Below, one piece after another: positions 11,791 through 31,810 of a DNA stretch of 64,000 nt (its first letter is position 1; each line of letters starts with the position of its first letter). Position numbers and translations under genes: made by a program. The notes beneath the pieces were generated by a model. The model saw only the letters and a list, made by a program, of their open reading frames with translations, did no database searches and had not been told where the DNA came from. Source of the DNA: Spiroplasma endosymbiont of Cantharis nigra (GTDB lineage: Bacteria > Bacillota_I > Bacilli_A > Mycoplasmatales > Mycoplasmataceae); the NCBI RefSeq assembly GCF_964019925.1, contig NZ_OZ026470.1:992001-1056000 (forward strand), given 5' to 3'.

Positions 11791-12720
11791 ATGGATAAGA
11801 AAAAAGTTGTGATTATAGATGGTTATCATCTTCTTCACAAAGGTTATTATGGAAGTTTAAAGAGAAAAAAAGTTGCTATAAATAGAGACGGAGTTTTAAT
11901 AAATGCCGTATACGTCTTTGTAGCAAACGTCTTTCAATTAGTTCAATCAAATGAATATCATACTGTACTAGTTACATTTGATGTGGGAAAAGAATGTTGA
12001 AGAAAAGAAATATATCCAGAATATAAAGCAACAAGAAAAGAAACACCATCAGATTTAATTCCACAAATGCAATTAGTTAGAGATTTTTTAACTGCTGCAA
12101 ATATACCATGATATGAAAAAGTTAAATATGAAGGTGACGATATCATGGGAACTATTTCTAGAATAGCTGTTAAACTTGGATATCAAGTTGAAATAGTTTC
12201 AAATGATAAAGATACATACCAATTAATTTGTGATGATGTAAAGGTTGTTTCACAACAATCAAAAAAATGTAAACAAGAAATAATAACAAAAAAAGAAGTT
12301 TTTGAAAAATTTGGTTGCAAACCCTGTCAAATACCTGATATAAAATCATTATTAGGTGATCAATCAGATAACATAAAGGGTGTTAGAGGAATGCATTATA
12401 ATACAGCAACAAAATTAGTTGCAAAATATGGATGTGTTGAAAATATTTATAAAAACTTAACTGACTTTCCTGAAGAGCAAAGAAAAAAACTTGAGCTTTG
12501 CAAAGAAAAAGTTTTAATGAATAAGCAAATTGCAAAAATATTAAAAAATGTTGATATTGGTAGAATTAACTTTAAACCTTTAAGAATTAACTACATAAGA
12601 TTTATGGGTTTTCTAAAAAGAGAGAAAATGTGAGCATTTACTAAAATGATTGAAGATAAAGTTAAACAACAACTTAGTTATAAAGAAAAAATAAAAACAG
12701 AGATACAAGAACTTTCTTAA
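11791..12720 (+). CDS. 5'-3' exonuclease (PolA N-terminal-like)
   Basis: This 309-residue protein is a free-standing FEN-type 5'-3' exonuclease, as in mollicutes and B. subtilis YpcP, used in primer removal and repair. Metal-binding acidic motifs are visible: VVIIDGYHLLHKGYYG near the start, VKYEGDDIMGTI, VSNDKDTYQL and the helix-hairpin-helix LLGDQSDNIKGVRG. Internal TGA codons at 11998, 12109 and 12631 encode Trp. The ribosome site is AAAGGAGAA. The stop TAA (12718-12720) overlaps the stop of convergent atpC, and the last codons lie in a shared terminator hairpin, so the protein ends KIKTEIQELS. Confidence 0.93.
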
Positions 12721-12732
12721 ATCTCTGTTTTT
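12693..12732. terminator. Bidirectional terminator coding on both strands
   Basis: AAAAACAGAGAT (12693-12704) and ATCTCTGTTTTT (12721-12732) form a perfect 12-bp stem with a 16-nt loop and T runs on both strands. It lies within the coding ends of both the exonuclease gene and atpC; the loop contains both stop codons. It serves the convergent transcripts. Confidence 0.85.
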
Positions 12733-13009
12733 ATTTTTTGACCTTTTTCATCAACCTCATAAAGTCTTTGAGTTAATATTCTAATTTGATCTTTTGAAAC
12801 TCTTATTATTCCTCTATGAAGATGAATATATTTTATAGTTCCATCAACTTCATATTTCATATCACCAATAAGAAGTGTTGAAACAATTGAAGTATGGTTG
12901 GCATAAATTGTTATTTGTCCATCTGAAGTTCTTACATTTGCATATTCTACTTCCAAATCATCTATATATACGCCTTCAGGAGTAATGATTTTTAATTTAG
13001 TTAGTTGCA

Positions 13010-13010
<1 letters not shown>
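12717..13010 (-). CDS. atpC: ATP synthase F1 epsilon subunit, short form
   Basis: Epsilon couples the rotor of F1 to the c-ring. The 97 residues cover the N-terminal beta-sandwich (KIITPEGVYIDDLEVEYANV, HTSIVSTLLIGDMKYEV, HRGIIRVSKDQIRIL) and then stop in a short Lys/Glu tail. Typical bacterial epsilon has about 130-140 residues with a C-terminal two-helix domain that inhibits ATP hydrolysis; that domain is missing. The start overlaps the atpD stop. It is last in the operon, and its stop overlaps that of the convergent exonuclease within the terminator hairpin. Confidence 0.93.
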
Positions 13011-15270
<2,260 letters not shown>

Positions 15271-15271
15271 A

Positions 15272-16846
15272 CTAACCTAAACTTTCATACTCATCTTTTT
15301 TACCATAGTCATCAACTTTATAACCTTGTAACTTTGAAGTAATATTTTTTAAAACCAGTATCAATTGAGATTTTACAGAAGCATATAAATTATCACTAAA
15401 CTCTTTTTCTGCTTCTAGCATTTTTCTAAGAGCTTTAGCATTTTTATCATTTTCAAAATGGTAAAAAACTGACTCTTTAAAATTAATCATTTCACTTAGT
15501 GGTAATCATTTTATTAATCTTTCTTTAATAGATAATAATAAAATTGCTTGATCAATTTGGGCTGTTGGTTTATATTGTCTTTGCTTTAGAAGTTCAACAA
15601 TTTTTTGACCATGATTTAATGTTTCTTTTGTAGTTTCATCTAGATCACTCCCAAATTTTGCAAATGCTTGTAACTCATAATATTGAGCCAATTCCAATTT
15701 TAAAGTACTAGCTACTTGTTTAACTGCTTTAATTTGAGCTGCAGAACCTACCCTTGATACAGACAATCCAGTATCAACAGCTGGTCTAATACCTGAGTTA
15801 AATAATTGCTCTGATAAAAAGATTTGCCCATCAGTAATTGAAATTACATTGGTTGGTATATATGCAGATATATCTCCAGCTTGAGTTTCAACAATTGGTA
15901 AAGCTGTAATACTTCCTCCACCAAAATTTTCATTTACTCTTGCTGCTCTTTCAAGTAATCTTGAGTGTAGATAAAAAACATCTCCTGGATATGCTTCACG
16001 ACCTGGTGGACGTCTTAATAATAAAGATAAAGTTCGATAAGCAATTGCATGCTTTGATAAATCATCATAAATAATTAAAACATCATCACCTTTAGACATT
16101 CATTCTTCTGCAATTGAAACTCCAGTATAAGGAGCTATATATTGAATTGGTGCTGATTCACTTGCTGATGCTGAAATTACTGTTGTATATTCCATTGACC
16201 CAGCTTGTTTTAATTTTTCAACAACTTGAGCAACTGTTGACTCTTTTTGACCAATAGCTACATAAATACACTTAACATTTTTTCCTTTTTGATTAATAAT
16301 TGAATCAATAGCAATTGCTGTTTTACCAGTTTGTCTATCACCAATAATTAATTCACGTTGTCCTTTTCCAATAGGTATTATTGAGTCAATTGACATAATT
16401 CCTGTTTCCATTGGTTGATTAACTGATTTTCTAGACATAACTCCTGAAGCAATTTTTTCTACTGGTGCAAATTTTGTATTCTTCAATGGTCCATTTCCAT
16501 CAATTGGTGAACCCATTCCATTTAAAACTCTTCCCAAGAGAGTATCACCAACTGGAGTTTCAACAACTTTGCAGGTTCTAATAACTTTATCACCCTGACG
16601 AATTTTTGAATCATCACCCATAATAACTGCACCAACTGCACCCTCTTCCAAATTAAGAGCCATACCATAAATATCATTTGAGAAAATTAAAAGTTCACCC
16701 ATCATAACATCTTCAAGTCCAAATAAAAGAGCAACACCATCACCAATACTTGCAACAGTACCTTCTTGTGATTGAATAATATTTTTGCCATATTCTTTAA
16801 TTTGTTTTTTTATAACCTCTGATATTTCATTTATTTTAAGTGACAT
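15272..16846 (-). CDS. atpA: ATP synthase F1 alpha subunit
   Basis: The non-catalytic nucleotide-binding subunit of F1 has 524 residues. The P-loop GDRQTGKTA lies at 169-177, followed by [16 protein letters not shown], a [31 protein letters not shown] stretch and the signature [20 protein letters not shown]-Trp codons occur at 16100 and 15506. It lies 4 nt after the atpH stop and 1 nt before atpG. Confidence 0.98.
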
Positions 16847-16850
16847 ATCT

Positions 16851-17402
16851 TTACCTCTGCTCTCTATTTTCCAAAATAATATTTTTCATATCTTCAACTT
16901 TTCCCTTTAATGAAAAATCAAAAATATTATTAGCAACTTCAATTCTAATACCAGCAATTAAAGAGTTATCAATTTTGTTTTCCAGTTTTATATTTTGATT
17001 TATTTTATTTTTAATTTTTTCTTCAATGGTAGAAATATATTTTTGATCAATTTTTAAAGTTGAATAAATTATTCCTTTTTTAATATCTAAACTCTCTCAT
17101 AATTTTTTTATTGCAGCATTTAAGATATATTCTATATATGAAAAAATTTCTCTTTCAACAATTAATTTTAAACAATTTAGAACTAATGGTTCTAAATCTT
17201 TTTTAAAAATATTTTCAATAAATTTTATTCTAGTTTTAACATCAATAAATTTATTTGATAAAAAGTATATTGCTTCTTGATTTAGCTCAAAAATGTTTTT
17301 TAATTCTTCTAAAGTTTTTGTAAATGATTTAGCTTTTTTTTCTTCAACAATTAATTCACAAATTGCTGTTGCTCAATTATTAATTAAAGATTGTTTAATC
17401 AC
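16851..17402 (-). CDS. atpH: ATP synthase F1 delta subunit
   Basis: Delta (183 residues) joins the peripheral stalk to the top of F1. The most likely start is GTG at 17400-17402, giving an N-terminus of [21 protein letters not shown], with Trp encoded by TGA. The C-terminal segment [25 protein letters not shown] matches the conserved delta motif (GG-hxVxxxxxxhDxSh type). There is no ATG nearby and the ribosome site is weak, so translation probably couples to atpF, whose stop is 4 nt upstream. Identity rests on the C-terminal motif and position between atpF and atpA. Confidence 0.9.
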
Positions 17403-17406
17403 TTAA

Positions 17407-17931
17407 TTAATCCAAACTATTTATAAACTCTTTAATCATTTTTTCATTTTTATCTTTAGAAATATTTTCGTTTAAAATTTTTTCAGCTGCTACAAATGCC
17501 AGATCAATAACTTCTTGTCTCATTTGCTCATACATTTCATTTTTTTCAAGTTGAATTGTCTTTTGAGCATGGTTTTGAATATTTGCAGCTTCTGCTCTTG
17601 CATTTTCCATAATCTCTAACTTCAAATTATCAGCTGATAATTTTGCTGAATTCATTATCATTTTAGATTCTTCTTTTGCTGAATCTAAAATTTGAAAAGC
17701 TTCTTTATTATTTTTATTTGCTTTTGCCTGTTTTGAAACAGCATCATCCAATAATTCACTAATTTTTTTTCTACGTTCTTTTATTGTTTCTCTAAAAGGT
17801 TTATAAACTAACTTAGTTAATAATATTAATATAATTATTGTTGATAGAATATGAGCAATAAAATTTGCTAAGTTAGGAAATAAATTTTCAATAATATTTG
17901 GTATTCCAGCATCTAAAAACATAAAATTCAT
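17407..17931 (-). CDS. atpF: ATP synthase Fo b subunit
   Basis: The b subunit (174 residues) is the membrane-anchored peripheral stalk. A single N-terminal membrane span (FIAHILSTIIILILLTKLVY, about residues 24-43) is followed by a basic turn (KPFRETIKERRKKI) and a long charged helix rich in Ala, Lys and Glu. A second in-frame ATG (MFLDAG) three codons in is an alternative start. It lies between atpE and atpH in the usual order. Confidence 0.95.
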   Translation of the reverse strand: MNFMFLDAGIPNIIENLFPNLANFIAHILSTIIILILLTKLVYKPFRETIKERRKKISELLDDAVSKQAKANKNNKEAFQILDSAKEESKMIMNSAKLSADNLKLEIMENARAEAANIQNHAQKTIQLEKNEMYEQMRQEVIDLAFVAAEKILNENISKDKNEKMIKEFINSLD

Positions 17932-17941
17932 CTCATCTTTC

Positions 17942-18262
17942 TTAAGCTACAAAAATTAATAAAATTGCAATTACAAGTGCGTATATAGCTCCTGATTCTG
18001 CAAAACCAGCAGTAATAATTAGTGTAGAGGTAATTTTTGGTGCTGTTTCTGGATTTCTACCAATTGCGATACAAGCTCCATATCCTACTATTCCTTGTCC
18101 AATTGATGCTCCAACCATTCCCATTCCTGTAAGTCCTGCCCCAAGAAGTTTTAATCCATCTCCTACTTCATTCGCTTCAGCAAAAAACATTAATAACGTT
18201 GAGTATAAGGGCATAATTGAAATAAAGTTACCCCCTAGATTTGTAAGTATTTGTGCAAACAT
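17942..18262 (-). CDS. atpE: ATP synthase Fo c subunit
   Basis: The proteolipid that forms the rotor ring has 106 residues, longer than E. coli AtpE because of an extra N-terminal hydrophobic segment (about 30 residues) common in mollicutes. Two core helices are visible: [20 protein letters not shown] with the glycine-rich motif, the polar loop GRNPET, and a second helix with the ion-binding Glu89 in [10 protein letters not shown]. The ribosome site AAAAGGAG is good. Confidence 0.97.
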   Translation of the reverse strand: MFAQILTNLGGNFISIMPLYSTLLMFFAEANEVGDGLKLLGAGLTGMGMVGASIGQGIVGYGACIAIGRNPETAPKITSTLIITAGFAESGAIYALVIAILLIFVA

Positions 18263-18283
18263 ATTTTTTTCTCCTTTTATAAA

Positions 18284-19057
18284 TTATCTTTCAATTTTTT
18301 CTTCTCCATCATTAAGACCTTCACCTAGTTTAGCACCAGATCAATAAGAAAGGGTTAACATTGAAAAAACTACTGCTTGAATGGTTCCATCAAATAAATC
18401 AAAGTATAAATGTAACCATGGTAATGAAACTACTGAAAAAACATTAAATCCTGCTCATCAGTAATTTAATTTATTATCTCAATCCATTCCAGGACCATTT
18501 GGTCAAAATATATTACCTTGAAGTTGTATTAGACTTGCATAAAGCAATCCTAATAAAATACTACCTCCAAGCATATTTCCAAATAGTCTAAAAGAAAGAG
18601 ATATTAAAGGGACAAACTGTCCTAAAATCTCTATTGGATTATAATATCTTTTAAAAAAAGCTAACTTTTGATACCTTAATCCGTAATAATAAATTCCTAT
18701 AAATGTTACAAATCCCATTGAGAATGTAACTGTATAAGAGGTTGTTAATGACTCTATTCCCAAAATTGATACTACAGAAGAAACTATTATATACATAAAA
18801 ATATACATTATGTATGGAGTTAATTTTCTGTATTTTTTACCCATGATTGTAATAACCATATTTTCAACCTTAGTAATAAACATTTCTGTTAAAACTAAAA
18901 ATCCAGTTAATTTTTTATCTTCTTTATAATTTCTAATTTTTACATTATAAACTATACAAAATGTACAAATAATAATGCAAGTTATTAGTATAGATAAAAG
19001 TTGAGGGGTAATTGAAAATAAAACATCACCAAAGCCTTTGTCATCTGCAAGGAACAT
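18284..19057 (-). CDS. atpB: ATP synthase Fo a subunit
   Basis: The 257-residue stator subunit forms the proton half-channels against the c-ring. Hydrophobic helices occur throughout. The conserved arginine helix reads PLISLSFRLFGNMLGGSILLGLLYASL, with the essential Arg in SFRLFGN. The C-terminal part carries several TGA-Trp codons and ends in a charged tail (LGEGLNDGEEKIER). The ribosome site GAAAGGAG precedes the ATG. It lies after the AtpI-like gene, the standard operon order. Confidence 0.95.
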
Positions 19058-19100
19058 ATATACTCCTTTCTCTTTTAATAGTTACCATATAAAAATTCAC

Positions 19101-19451
19101 TTACTTGGCTTTATTAAAATAAACTGAGGGAATTCAATTTACTATAAAAGCAATTACTAATCCATATATATTAAATATGTTAGGTAAGTAAAAACTTATA
19201 AGGAATGGAACAATATAAAACCCTATTCGCAATGTTGTAATAAACATATAACTGTAAGGATTTAAATTATCGATCAAATTTTTTATTCCTAATTTCATAA
19301 AAAATAATGAAAAAAACAAAAAACAAGAACCTAAGAGATACCCCGTAACTAATGAAAAATTTACTAATTTTAAAACAAATAAGATTGTTAATAAGCATGT
19401 AATCATTGATATAAGAGATATTAATATAATTTTTCCTTTATTTTTAAACAA
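19101..19451 (-). CDS. AtpI-like small membrane protein at the head of the atp operon
   Basis: A 116-residue hydrophobic protein with about four membrane spans (IILISLISMITCLLTILFVL near the N-terminus) occupies the position of atpI. AtpI-type proteins help c-ring assembly or ion handling in other bacteria; sequence similarity to AtpI cannot be judged by eye, so the name rests on position and topology. The start is TTG at 19449-19451, preceded by AAGGAG at good spacing; no ATG fits. A TGA-Trp codon lies near the C-terminus (WIPSVYFNKAK). Its 5' flank (19452-19557) should hold the atp operon promoter. Confidence 0.72.
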
Positions 19452-19534
19452 ATTATAATCTCCTTATTAAGTTCCATCTAATTAATAATACTCTTATTAA
19501 TTTATAAAATCTAGGAAAATTATAGTCATAATAA

Positions 19535-19567
19535 AAAAATAGATACATTAAATATATCTATTTTGTT
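19535..19567 (-). terminator. Terminator overlapping the upp stop
   Basis: On the minus strand AATAGATATATTTAATGTATCTATT is followed by TTTTTATTATG. The stem includes the upp stop codon TAG, so the end of upp is coding and terminator at once. Confidence 0.7.
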
Positions 19568-20181
19568 CCAAAAATTCTATCTCCAGCATCTCCAAGACCC
19601 GGTTCTATAAAGCCACTTTCATTTAAAATTGGGTCTAAACTAGCAGTATAAATATCTACATCTGGATGGTCTTTAATAATTCTATCCACACCCTTTTGCA
19701 CAGCAACTAAACAAACAAACTTTATTTGAATTGCTCCTCAAGATTTAGCTATTTCAATTGCCTTTGAAGCACTACCACCCGTTGCTAACATTGGGTCAAC
19801 AACAATAACATAACTACTTTCAATATCTTTTGTTGTTTTTGCAAAGTATTGCACAGGTTCTAAAGTTTCTTCATCTCTATAAAGTCCAATATGCGCAATT
19901 CTTGAAGTAGGTACTAATCTTTGTATTCCCTCTGTCATTCCCAATCCTGCTCTAATAATTGGTACTAAAACTACTGGAACATCTAACTTATATCCCTTTG
20001 TTAAAGTCACAGGTGTTTTGATATCAATTTCTTGTATAGGAACATCTCTAAAAATTTCATAAACCATTAGTTGCCCTATTTCATTTAAGTTTTCTCTAAA
20101 GTCTTTAGAAGATGTATCCTCTTTTCTCATTCTAGTTAATTTATCTAGAATAAGAGGATGTTTAATAATTGTAAAAGCCAT
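19558..20181 (-). CDS. upp: Uracil phosphoribosyltransferase
   Basis: The enzyme (207 residues, normal length) makes UMP from uracil and PRPP in pyrimidine salvage. The N-terminus reads [23 protein letters not shown], and the PRPP-binding loop [19 protein letters not shown] is near residues 126-144. The C-terminus contains [35 protein letters not shown] codon at 19738 encodes Trp. It is 12 nt downstream of rpiB and ends in a terminator. Mollicutes depend on such salvage enzymes. Confidence 0.97.
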
Positions 20182-20193
20182 TTGATAACCCCC

Positions 20194-20619
20194 TTATTGA
20201 TTATTTAGTTTTTCTACTCTATTTTTATGTCTTTCTTCAAATTCTGTATTTAAAAAAAAATCTACAAGTCTAACTGCTTTTTCATTTGCAATTATTCTTG
20301 CTCCAAGAGCTAAGATATTTGCATTATTATGTTGTCTTGCCAAGATTGTTGTTTGATCTTCATAACATAAAGCGGCACGTGCACCTTTTACTTTGTTTGC
20401 AGCTATGGATATTCCAATACCTGTCCCACAAATTATTATTCCATAGGTATTATTTTCAACAACTTTTTTTGCAACTTCTTTACCAAAATCAGGATAGTCC
20501 ACTGAATGACTATTATCTGTTCCAATATTTATCACTTCATGACCTTTTGTTTTTAAAAATTCCACTATTTGATTTTTCATTTCAATACCTGCATGATCAT
20601 TTCCGATGTATATTTTCAT
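20194..20619 (-). CDS. rpiB: Ribose 5-phosphate isomerase B
   Basis: RpiB (141 residues) interconverts ribose 5-phosphate and ribulose 5-phosphate. The N-terminus MKIYIGNDHAGIEMKNQI, the catalytic cysteine in IICGTGIGISIAANK and the ARQHNNANILALG segment are diagnostic. An upstream in-frame TTG (20637) would add six residues, but ATG at 20619 sits correctly behind GAGGGAG. RpiB feeds PRPP synthesis and so links with upp directly downstream. The related LacAB isomerases are possible but usually occur as a pair. Confidence 0.93.
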   Translation of the reverse strand: MKIYIGNDHAGIEMKNQIVEFLKTKGHEVINIGTDNSHSVDYPDFGKEVAKKVVENNTYGIIICGTGIGISIAANKVKGARAALCYEDQTTILARQHNNANILALGARIIANEKAVRLVDFFLNTEFEERHKNRVEKLNNQ

Positions 20620-20677
20620 AATTAAAAGCTCCCTCAAAATGAATATACACTATTTTAAAATTAAAAAAACTTAAAAT

Positions 20678-20697
20678 AAAAAAAGGTTTTCACCTTT

Positions 20698-20700
<3 letters not shown>
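20678..20700 (-). terminator. Terminator of rpoBC
   Basis: The minus strand reads AAAAAGGTGAAAACCTTTTTTT: an 8-bp stem closed by a GAAA-type loop, followed by T-rich sequence. The rpoC stop TAA forms its left edge. Confidence 0.85.
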
Positions 20701-24447
<3,747 letters not shown>

Positions 24448-24465
24448 CTTAAAACTTCTCCTCTT

Positions 24466-28278
<3,813 letters not shown>

Positions 28279-28318
28279 TTAATAGTGTCCCCCGTTCAAA
28301 TAAAACATACGCAAAAAA

Positions 28319-28347
28319 ATTCTATCTTATTTTAAAGACTAAATCAA
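28319..28347 (-). promoter_or_regulatory. rpoBC promoter
   Basis: On the minus strand TTGATT (28342-28347) and TAGAAT (28319-28324) are separated by exactly 17 nt. The start of transcription would lie about 45 nt before rpoB, just downstream of the acetyltransferase gene. Confidence 0.7.
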
Positions 28348-28356
28348 TAGCAAATA

Positions 28357-28379
28357 GCAAAGAATAATTATTTCTTTGC
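28357..28379. other. Hairpin between acetyltransferase gene and rpoB
   Basis: GCAAAGAA and TTCTTTGC form an 8-bp stem. A clear T run follows only on the plus strand, so it is a doubtful terminator for the leftward acetyltransferase transcript, yet no plus-strand gene needs one here. Confidence 0.4.
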
Positions 28380-28388
28380 ATTTTTTAG

Positions 28389-28970
28389 TTATTTAGTTAA
28401 TTTCTCTAACATAGTCTTAATTGATTCTATACTTTCATTTCATCATTGCAAGTCTTCCAGCTCTTTTATTTTATTTTCTTCAAATCTTTTTCTTTTTACT
28501 TTTGCTGGATTTCCAGCAACAATTGAGTAAGGTTCTACATTTTTTGTAACAACAGCTTTTGCTGCAATAATACTACCATTACCAATCTTAACTCCTGGCA
28601 TAATAGTTGCTCCATAGCCAATTCATACATCATGACCAATAATTGTATCTCCTTTACTTTTAAAAGGTTTGATATTTTTTTTATTTACTTCAAATTCATC
28701 AAACATTTCAAAAGGATATGTTGAAACTGAATTAATTCTATGATTAGCACCATTCATTAAAAATTTAACATCTTCTGCAATTGCGCAGAAATTACCAATA
28801 ACTAGCTTATCTTTATGAACATTTGGAAAATGATATAAAATATTTCTATTTTGAAACTCTTTTGCTCCTTTTTCATTTTGAAAACTATAAAAGTAACTAT
28901 ACTCTCCAACCTCAATAGCAGCATTAGTAATATAATCTTTAAGTAAATATATTTTTGATGATTTAGACAT
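28389..28970 (-). CDS. CatB/Vat-type hexapeptide-repeat O-acetyltransferase
   Basis: The 193-residue protein belongs to the left-handed beta-helix xenobiotic acetyltransferases. Features are GEYSYFYS near residue 22, IGNFCAIAEDVKFLMNGANHR with the catalytic histidine, STYPF, then hexapeptide turns [39 protein letters not shown] and the terminal AGNPAKVKRKRF. Relatives acetylate streptogramin A or chloramphenicol, but many act on sugars, so drug resistance is only a possibility. TGA-Trp codons occur at 28623 and near the C-terminus. It interrupts the usual rplL-rpoB junction, sitting between the rplL terminator and the rpoB promoter. Confidence 0.88.
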
Positions 28971-28985
28971 ATAAAATTCCCTCTA

Positions 28986-29010
28986 ATAAAAAATGACCTT
29001 CAAGGTCATT
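28986..29010 (-). terminator. Terminator of rplJ-rplL
   Basis: AATGACCTT and AAGGTCATT form a perfect 9-10-bp stem followed on the minus strand by TTTTTTATT. It sits 12 nt after the rplL stop. Confidence 0.8.
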
Positions 29011-29022
29011 ATAAATTAATTC

Positions 29023-29388
29023 TTATTTTAAATCTACTGAAGCTCCTGCTTCGATTAATTGTTTTTTCATTTCTTCAGCTTCTTCAACTTTTACATTTTC
29101 TTTAATAGCTACTGGTAATGTTCCATCAACTAATTTTTTAGCATCCATTAATCCTAAACCAGTCATTTCTTTAACTAATTTAATAACTGAAACTTTGTTT
29201 CCTCCAGGACTTGTTAACATAACACTAACTTCACTTGGTGCTGCTGCTCCTGCTGCTGCAGCTGGTGCTGCAACTGCTGCAGCTGCTACAACTCCGAAGT
29301 GATCTTCTATTGATTTAACTAAATCGTTTAATTCTGTTAATTTCATTTCTTCTAATGCTTTAATAATATCGTCTTTTGTAATTGCCAT
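29023..29388 (-). CDS. rplL: Ribosomal protein L7/L12
   Basis: L7/L12 (121 residues) forms the flexible ribosomal stalk that recruits translation GTPases. The N-terminal dimerisation helix ([23 protein letters not shown]) is followed by an Ala-rich hinge (residues about 34-50) and a C-terminal domain with [22 protein letters not shown]. It follows rplJ by 62 nt, and a terminator ends the transcript. Confidence 0.98.
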   Translation of the reverse strand: MAITKDDIIKALEEMKLTELNDLVKSIEDHFGVVAAAAVAAPAAAAGAAAPSEVSVMLTSPGGNKVSVIKLVKEMTGLGLMDAKKLVDGTLPVAIKENVKVEEAEEMKKQLIEAGASVDLK

Positions 29389-29450
29389 TTTTGTTTTCTC
29401 CTTTTTTTCTTTCTTCTATTTTATTGCTATTTGTACGCTTAATTGTTTTT

Positions 29451-29951
29451 TTATTCTGCTTTTGTATTTGCTATTTCTTTTACAGTCAACATAAATTGAC
29501 GTAATGGGTAAATAAGTGATGAAGCAAACATTGAGTATAACTCTTCTTTTGATGGAAGAGAAGCAATTTCATTAATTGCTGCTGTATCCATAACATTTCC
29601 TTCATAAATACCTGCTTTAAGAACTAGATCTGAATTTAATTTTGCAAATTCAGAAACTAATTTTGCTGGAAATAAAGCTTCTTCATCTGAAAAAATATAA
29701 ATATTTTGTTGTACTAAATAAGAATCTAGTCCTTTAATTTTTAATTCTTCAGTTGCTCTTCTAAATAATGAATCTTTATAAACTTTAATAAAAATCCCTT
29801 TTTCACGAGCCTTATTTCTTAAGTCTGTCATTTGTGCTACAGTTAAATTTTTATATTCAGCAATTACCATACCTTTACAGTTTTGTATTCTGTCTGAAAT
29901 TTCTTTAACTATCTCATTCTTTTTAGCATGAGCTGGTCTTGTGTTTGACAT
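29451..29951 (-). CDS. rplJ: Ribosomal protein L10
   Basis: L10 (166 residues) anchors L7/L12 to the ribosome and autoregulates its operon. The N-terminus reads MSNTRPAHAKKNEIVKEISDR and the core AEYKNLTVAQMTDLRNKARE. ATG at 29949-29951 lies 8-9 nt after AAGGAGG; an upstream in-frame TTG is not needed. A canonical L10 leader with an attenuator precedes it. Confidence 0.97.
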   Translation of the reverse strand: MSNTRPAHAKKNEIVKEISDRIQNCKGMVIAEYKNLTVAQMTDLRNKAREKGIFIKVYKDSLFRRATEELKIKGLDSYLVQQNIYIFSDEEALFPAKLVSEFAKLNSDLVLKAGIYEGNVMDTAAINEIASLPSKEELYSMFASSLIYPLRQFMLTVKEIANTKAE

Positions 29952-29989
29952 TATTAACAACCTCCTTTTTTTACTTTCGCATTTAAAAT

Positions 29990-30134
29990 CAAAATAAAAA
30001 CCTCAGATAATTTCCGAGGTCAATTAAAAATACAATAAACATTGTAAGCAATCTTACAATTAGTATATGTAATTTCATTCCTCGGTAACAAATTAAGGGA
30101 TAAAATCCCAGTTACTTTCTTCGGTACGAATAGC
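29990..30134 (-). promoter_or_regulatory. L10 leader RNA with attenuator
   Basis: The untranslated leader contains GTTACTT-paired stem (GTAAC...GTTAC) with inner hairpin GGGATTTTATCCC, then the conserved ACCGAGGAAT, a hairpin TTGTAAG...CTTACAA, and finally CCTCGGAAATTATCTGAGG followed by TTTTTATTTT (29990-30019), an intrinsic terminator. CCGAGG (30078-30083 region) is complementary to CCTCGG of the terminator, so antiterminator and terminator are mutually exclusive. Binding of L10-L12 to the upstream element should favour termination, as known for the Firmicute L10 leader. Confidence 0.85.
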
Positions 30135-30140
30135 ATTTAT

Positions 30141-30149
30141 ATAATATCA
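30141..30149 (-). promoter_or_regulatory. Extended -10 promoter of rplJ-rplL
   Basis: TGATATTAT on the minus strand is a TGn-TATTAT extended -10 box. It predicts transcription from about 30134, giving a leader of ~183 nt. The following ATAAATG is shared with the SRP RNA promoter. Confidence 0.55.
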
Positions 30150-30186
30150 TATTTGTAGTACTTGATGAGAATTTTTATCTTTATTA

Positions 30187-30720
30187 TTAATTATTTTCTA
30201 TTGTATAAATTTGATCAAGCTGTCTATATAAATCATCAATTTCAAACCCATAGCCCACTATAAATTTATTTGGAACCTTAAAGAGAGATTTATACTTATA
30301 TTTAAAATTAGGATGACATCCTTGCTTATCTGCAAGAGTAATTATATCTAGTGTCTTGGGTTTTAAGGAATCTAAATATTCATAAACAGTAGTTAAAGTT
30401 TTGCCTGTATCAATAATATCTTCAATTATTAAAACATGTTTATTTTCAACAATTGGTTTTGTTATTTTTTTATAAAACTTCACTTCTCTTGTTGAATGAG
30501 TACCTAAATAACTTGATACAGAAATAGTATCTATTTTAATTGGCATATTCAACTTTCTTGCTAAATCTGCAAAAAAGAAAACAGAGCCATTAAGAATAAA
30601 TATTAAGCTTATCTCATTTTCCTTAAATTCCTCATTTAATTCATTTGCTAAATTTGTTATTTGTCTTTCTATCTCATGTTTTGAAATTAATAATTTTAAT
30701 TTATGTTTAATACTTGTCAT
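30187..30720 (-). CDS. hpt: Hypoxanthine phosphoribosyltransferase
   Basis: The 177-residue enzyme converts hypoxanthine or guanine plus PRPP to IMP or GMP. The PRPP loop LIIEDIIDTGKTLTTV is near residues 97-112, flexible loop SSYLGTHSTREV near 69-80, and the purine-contact segment FIVGYGFEIDDLYRQLD near the C-terminus. In Bacillus hpt lies between tilS and ftsH; here it stands upstream of rplJ instead. The start ATG has a modest AGGAG site. Confidence 0.96.
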   Translation of the reverse strand: MTSIKHKLKLLISKHEIERQITNLANELNEEFKENEISLIFILNGSVFFFADLARKLNMPIKIDTISVSSYLGTHSTREVKFYKKITKPIVENKHVLIIEDIIDTGKTLTTVYEYLDSLKPKTLDIITLADKQGCHPNFKYKYKSLFKVPNKFIVGYGFEIDDLYRQLDQIYTIENN

Positions 30721-30750
30721 AGTTTTCTCCTAAAAAAATTATAAATCAAT

Positions 30751-30783
30751 TAAAAAAAGTTGTTTCTTATTAAACAACTTTTA
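30751..30783 (-). terminator. Terminator of merR-AKR operon
   Basis: AAAAGTTGTTT and AAACAACTTTT form an 11-bp stem followed by TTTTTTTAATTG on the minus strand, 18 nt after the aldo/keto reductase stop. Confidence 0.82.
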
Positions 30784-30800
30784 ATTAGTTTTAAATATTT

Positions 30801-31793
<993 letters not shown>

Positions 31794-31810
31794 AATATTT
31801 ATTACCTCTC

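Noticed and set aside
20286..20621. Plus-strand open frame antisense to rpiB
   Set aside because: Leu/Phe/His-rich shadow of a well-conserved minus-strand gene; no ribosome site or homology.
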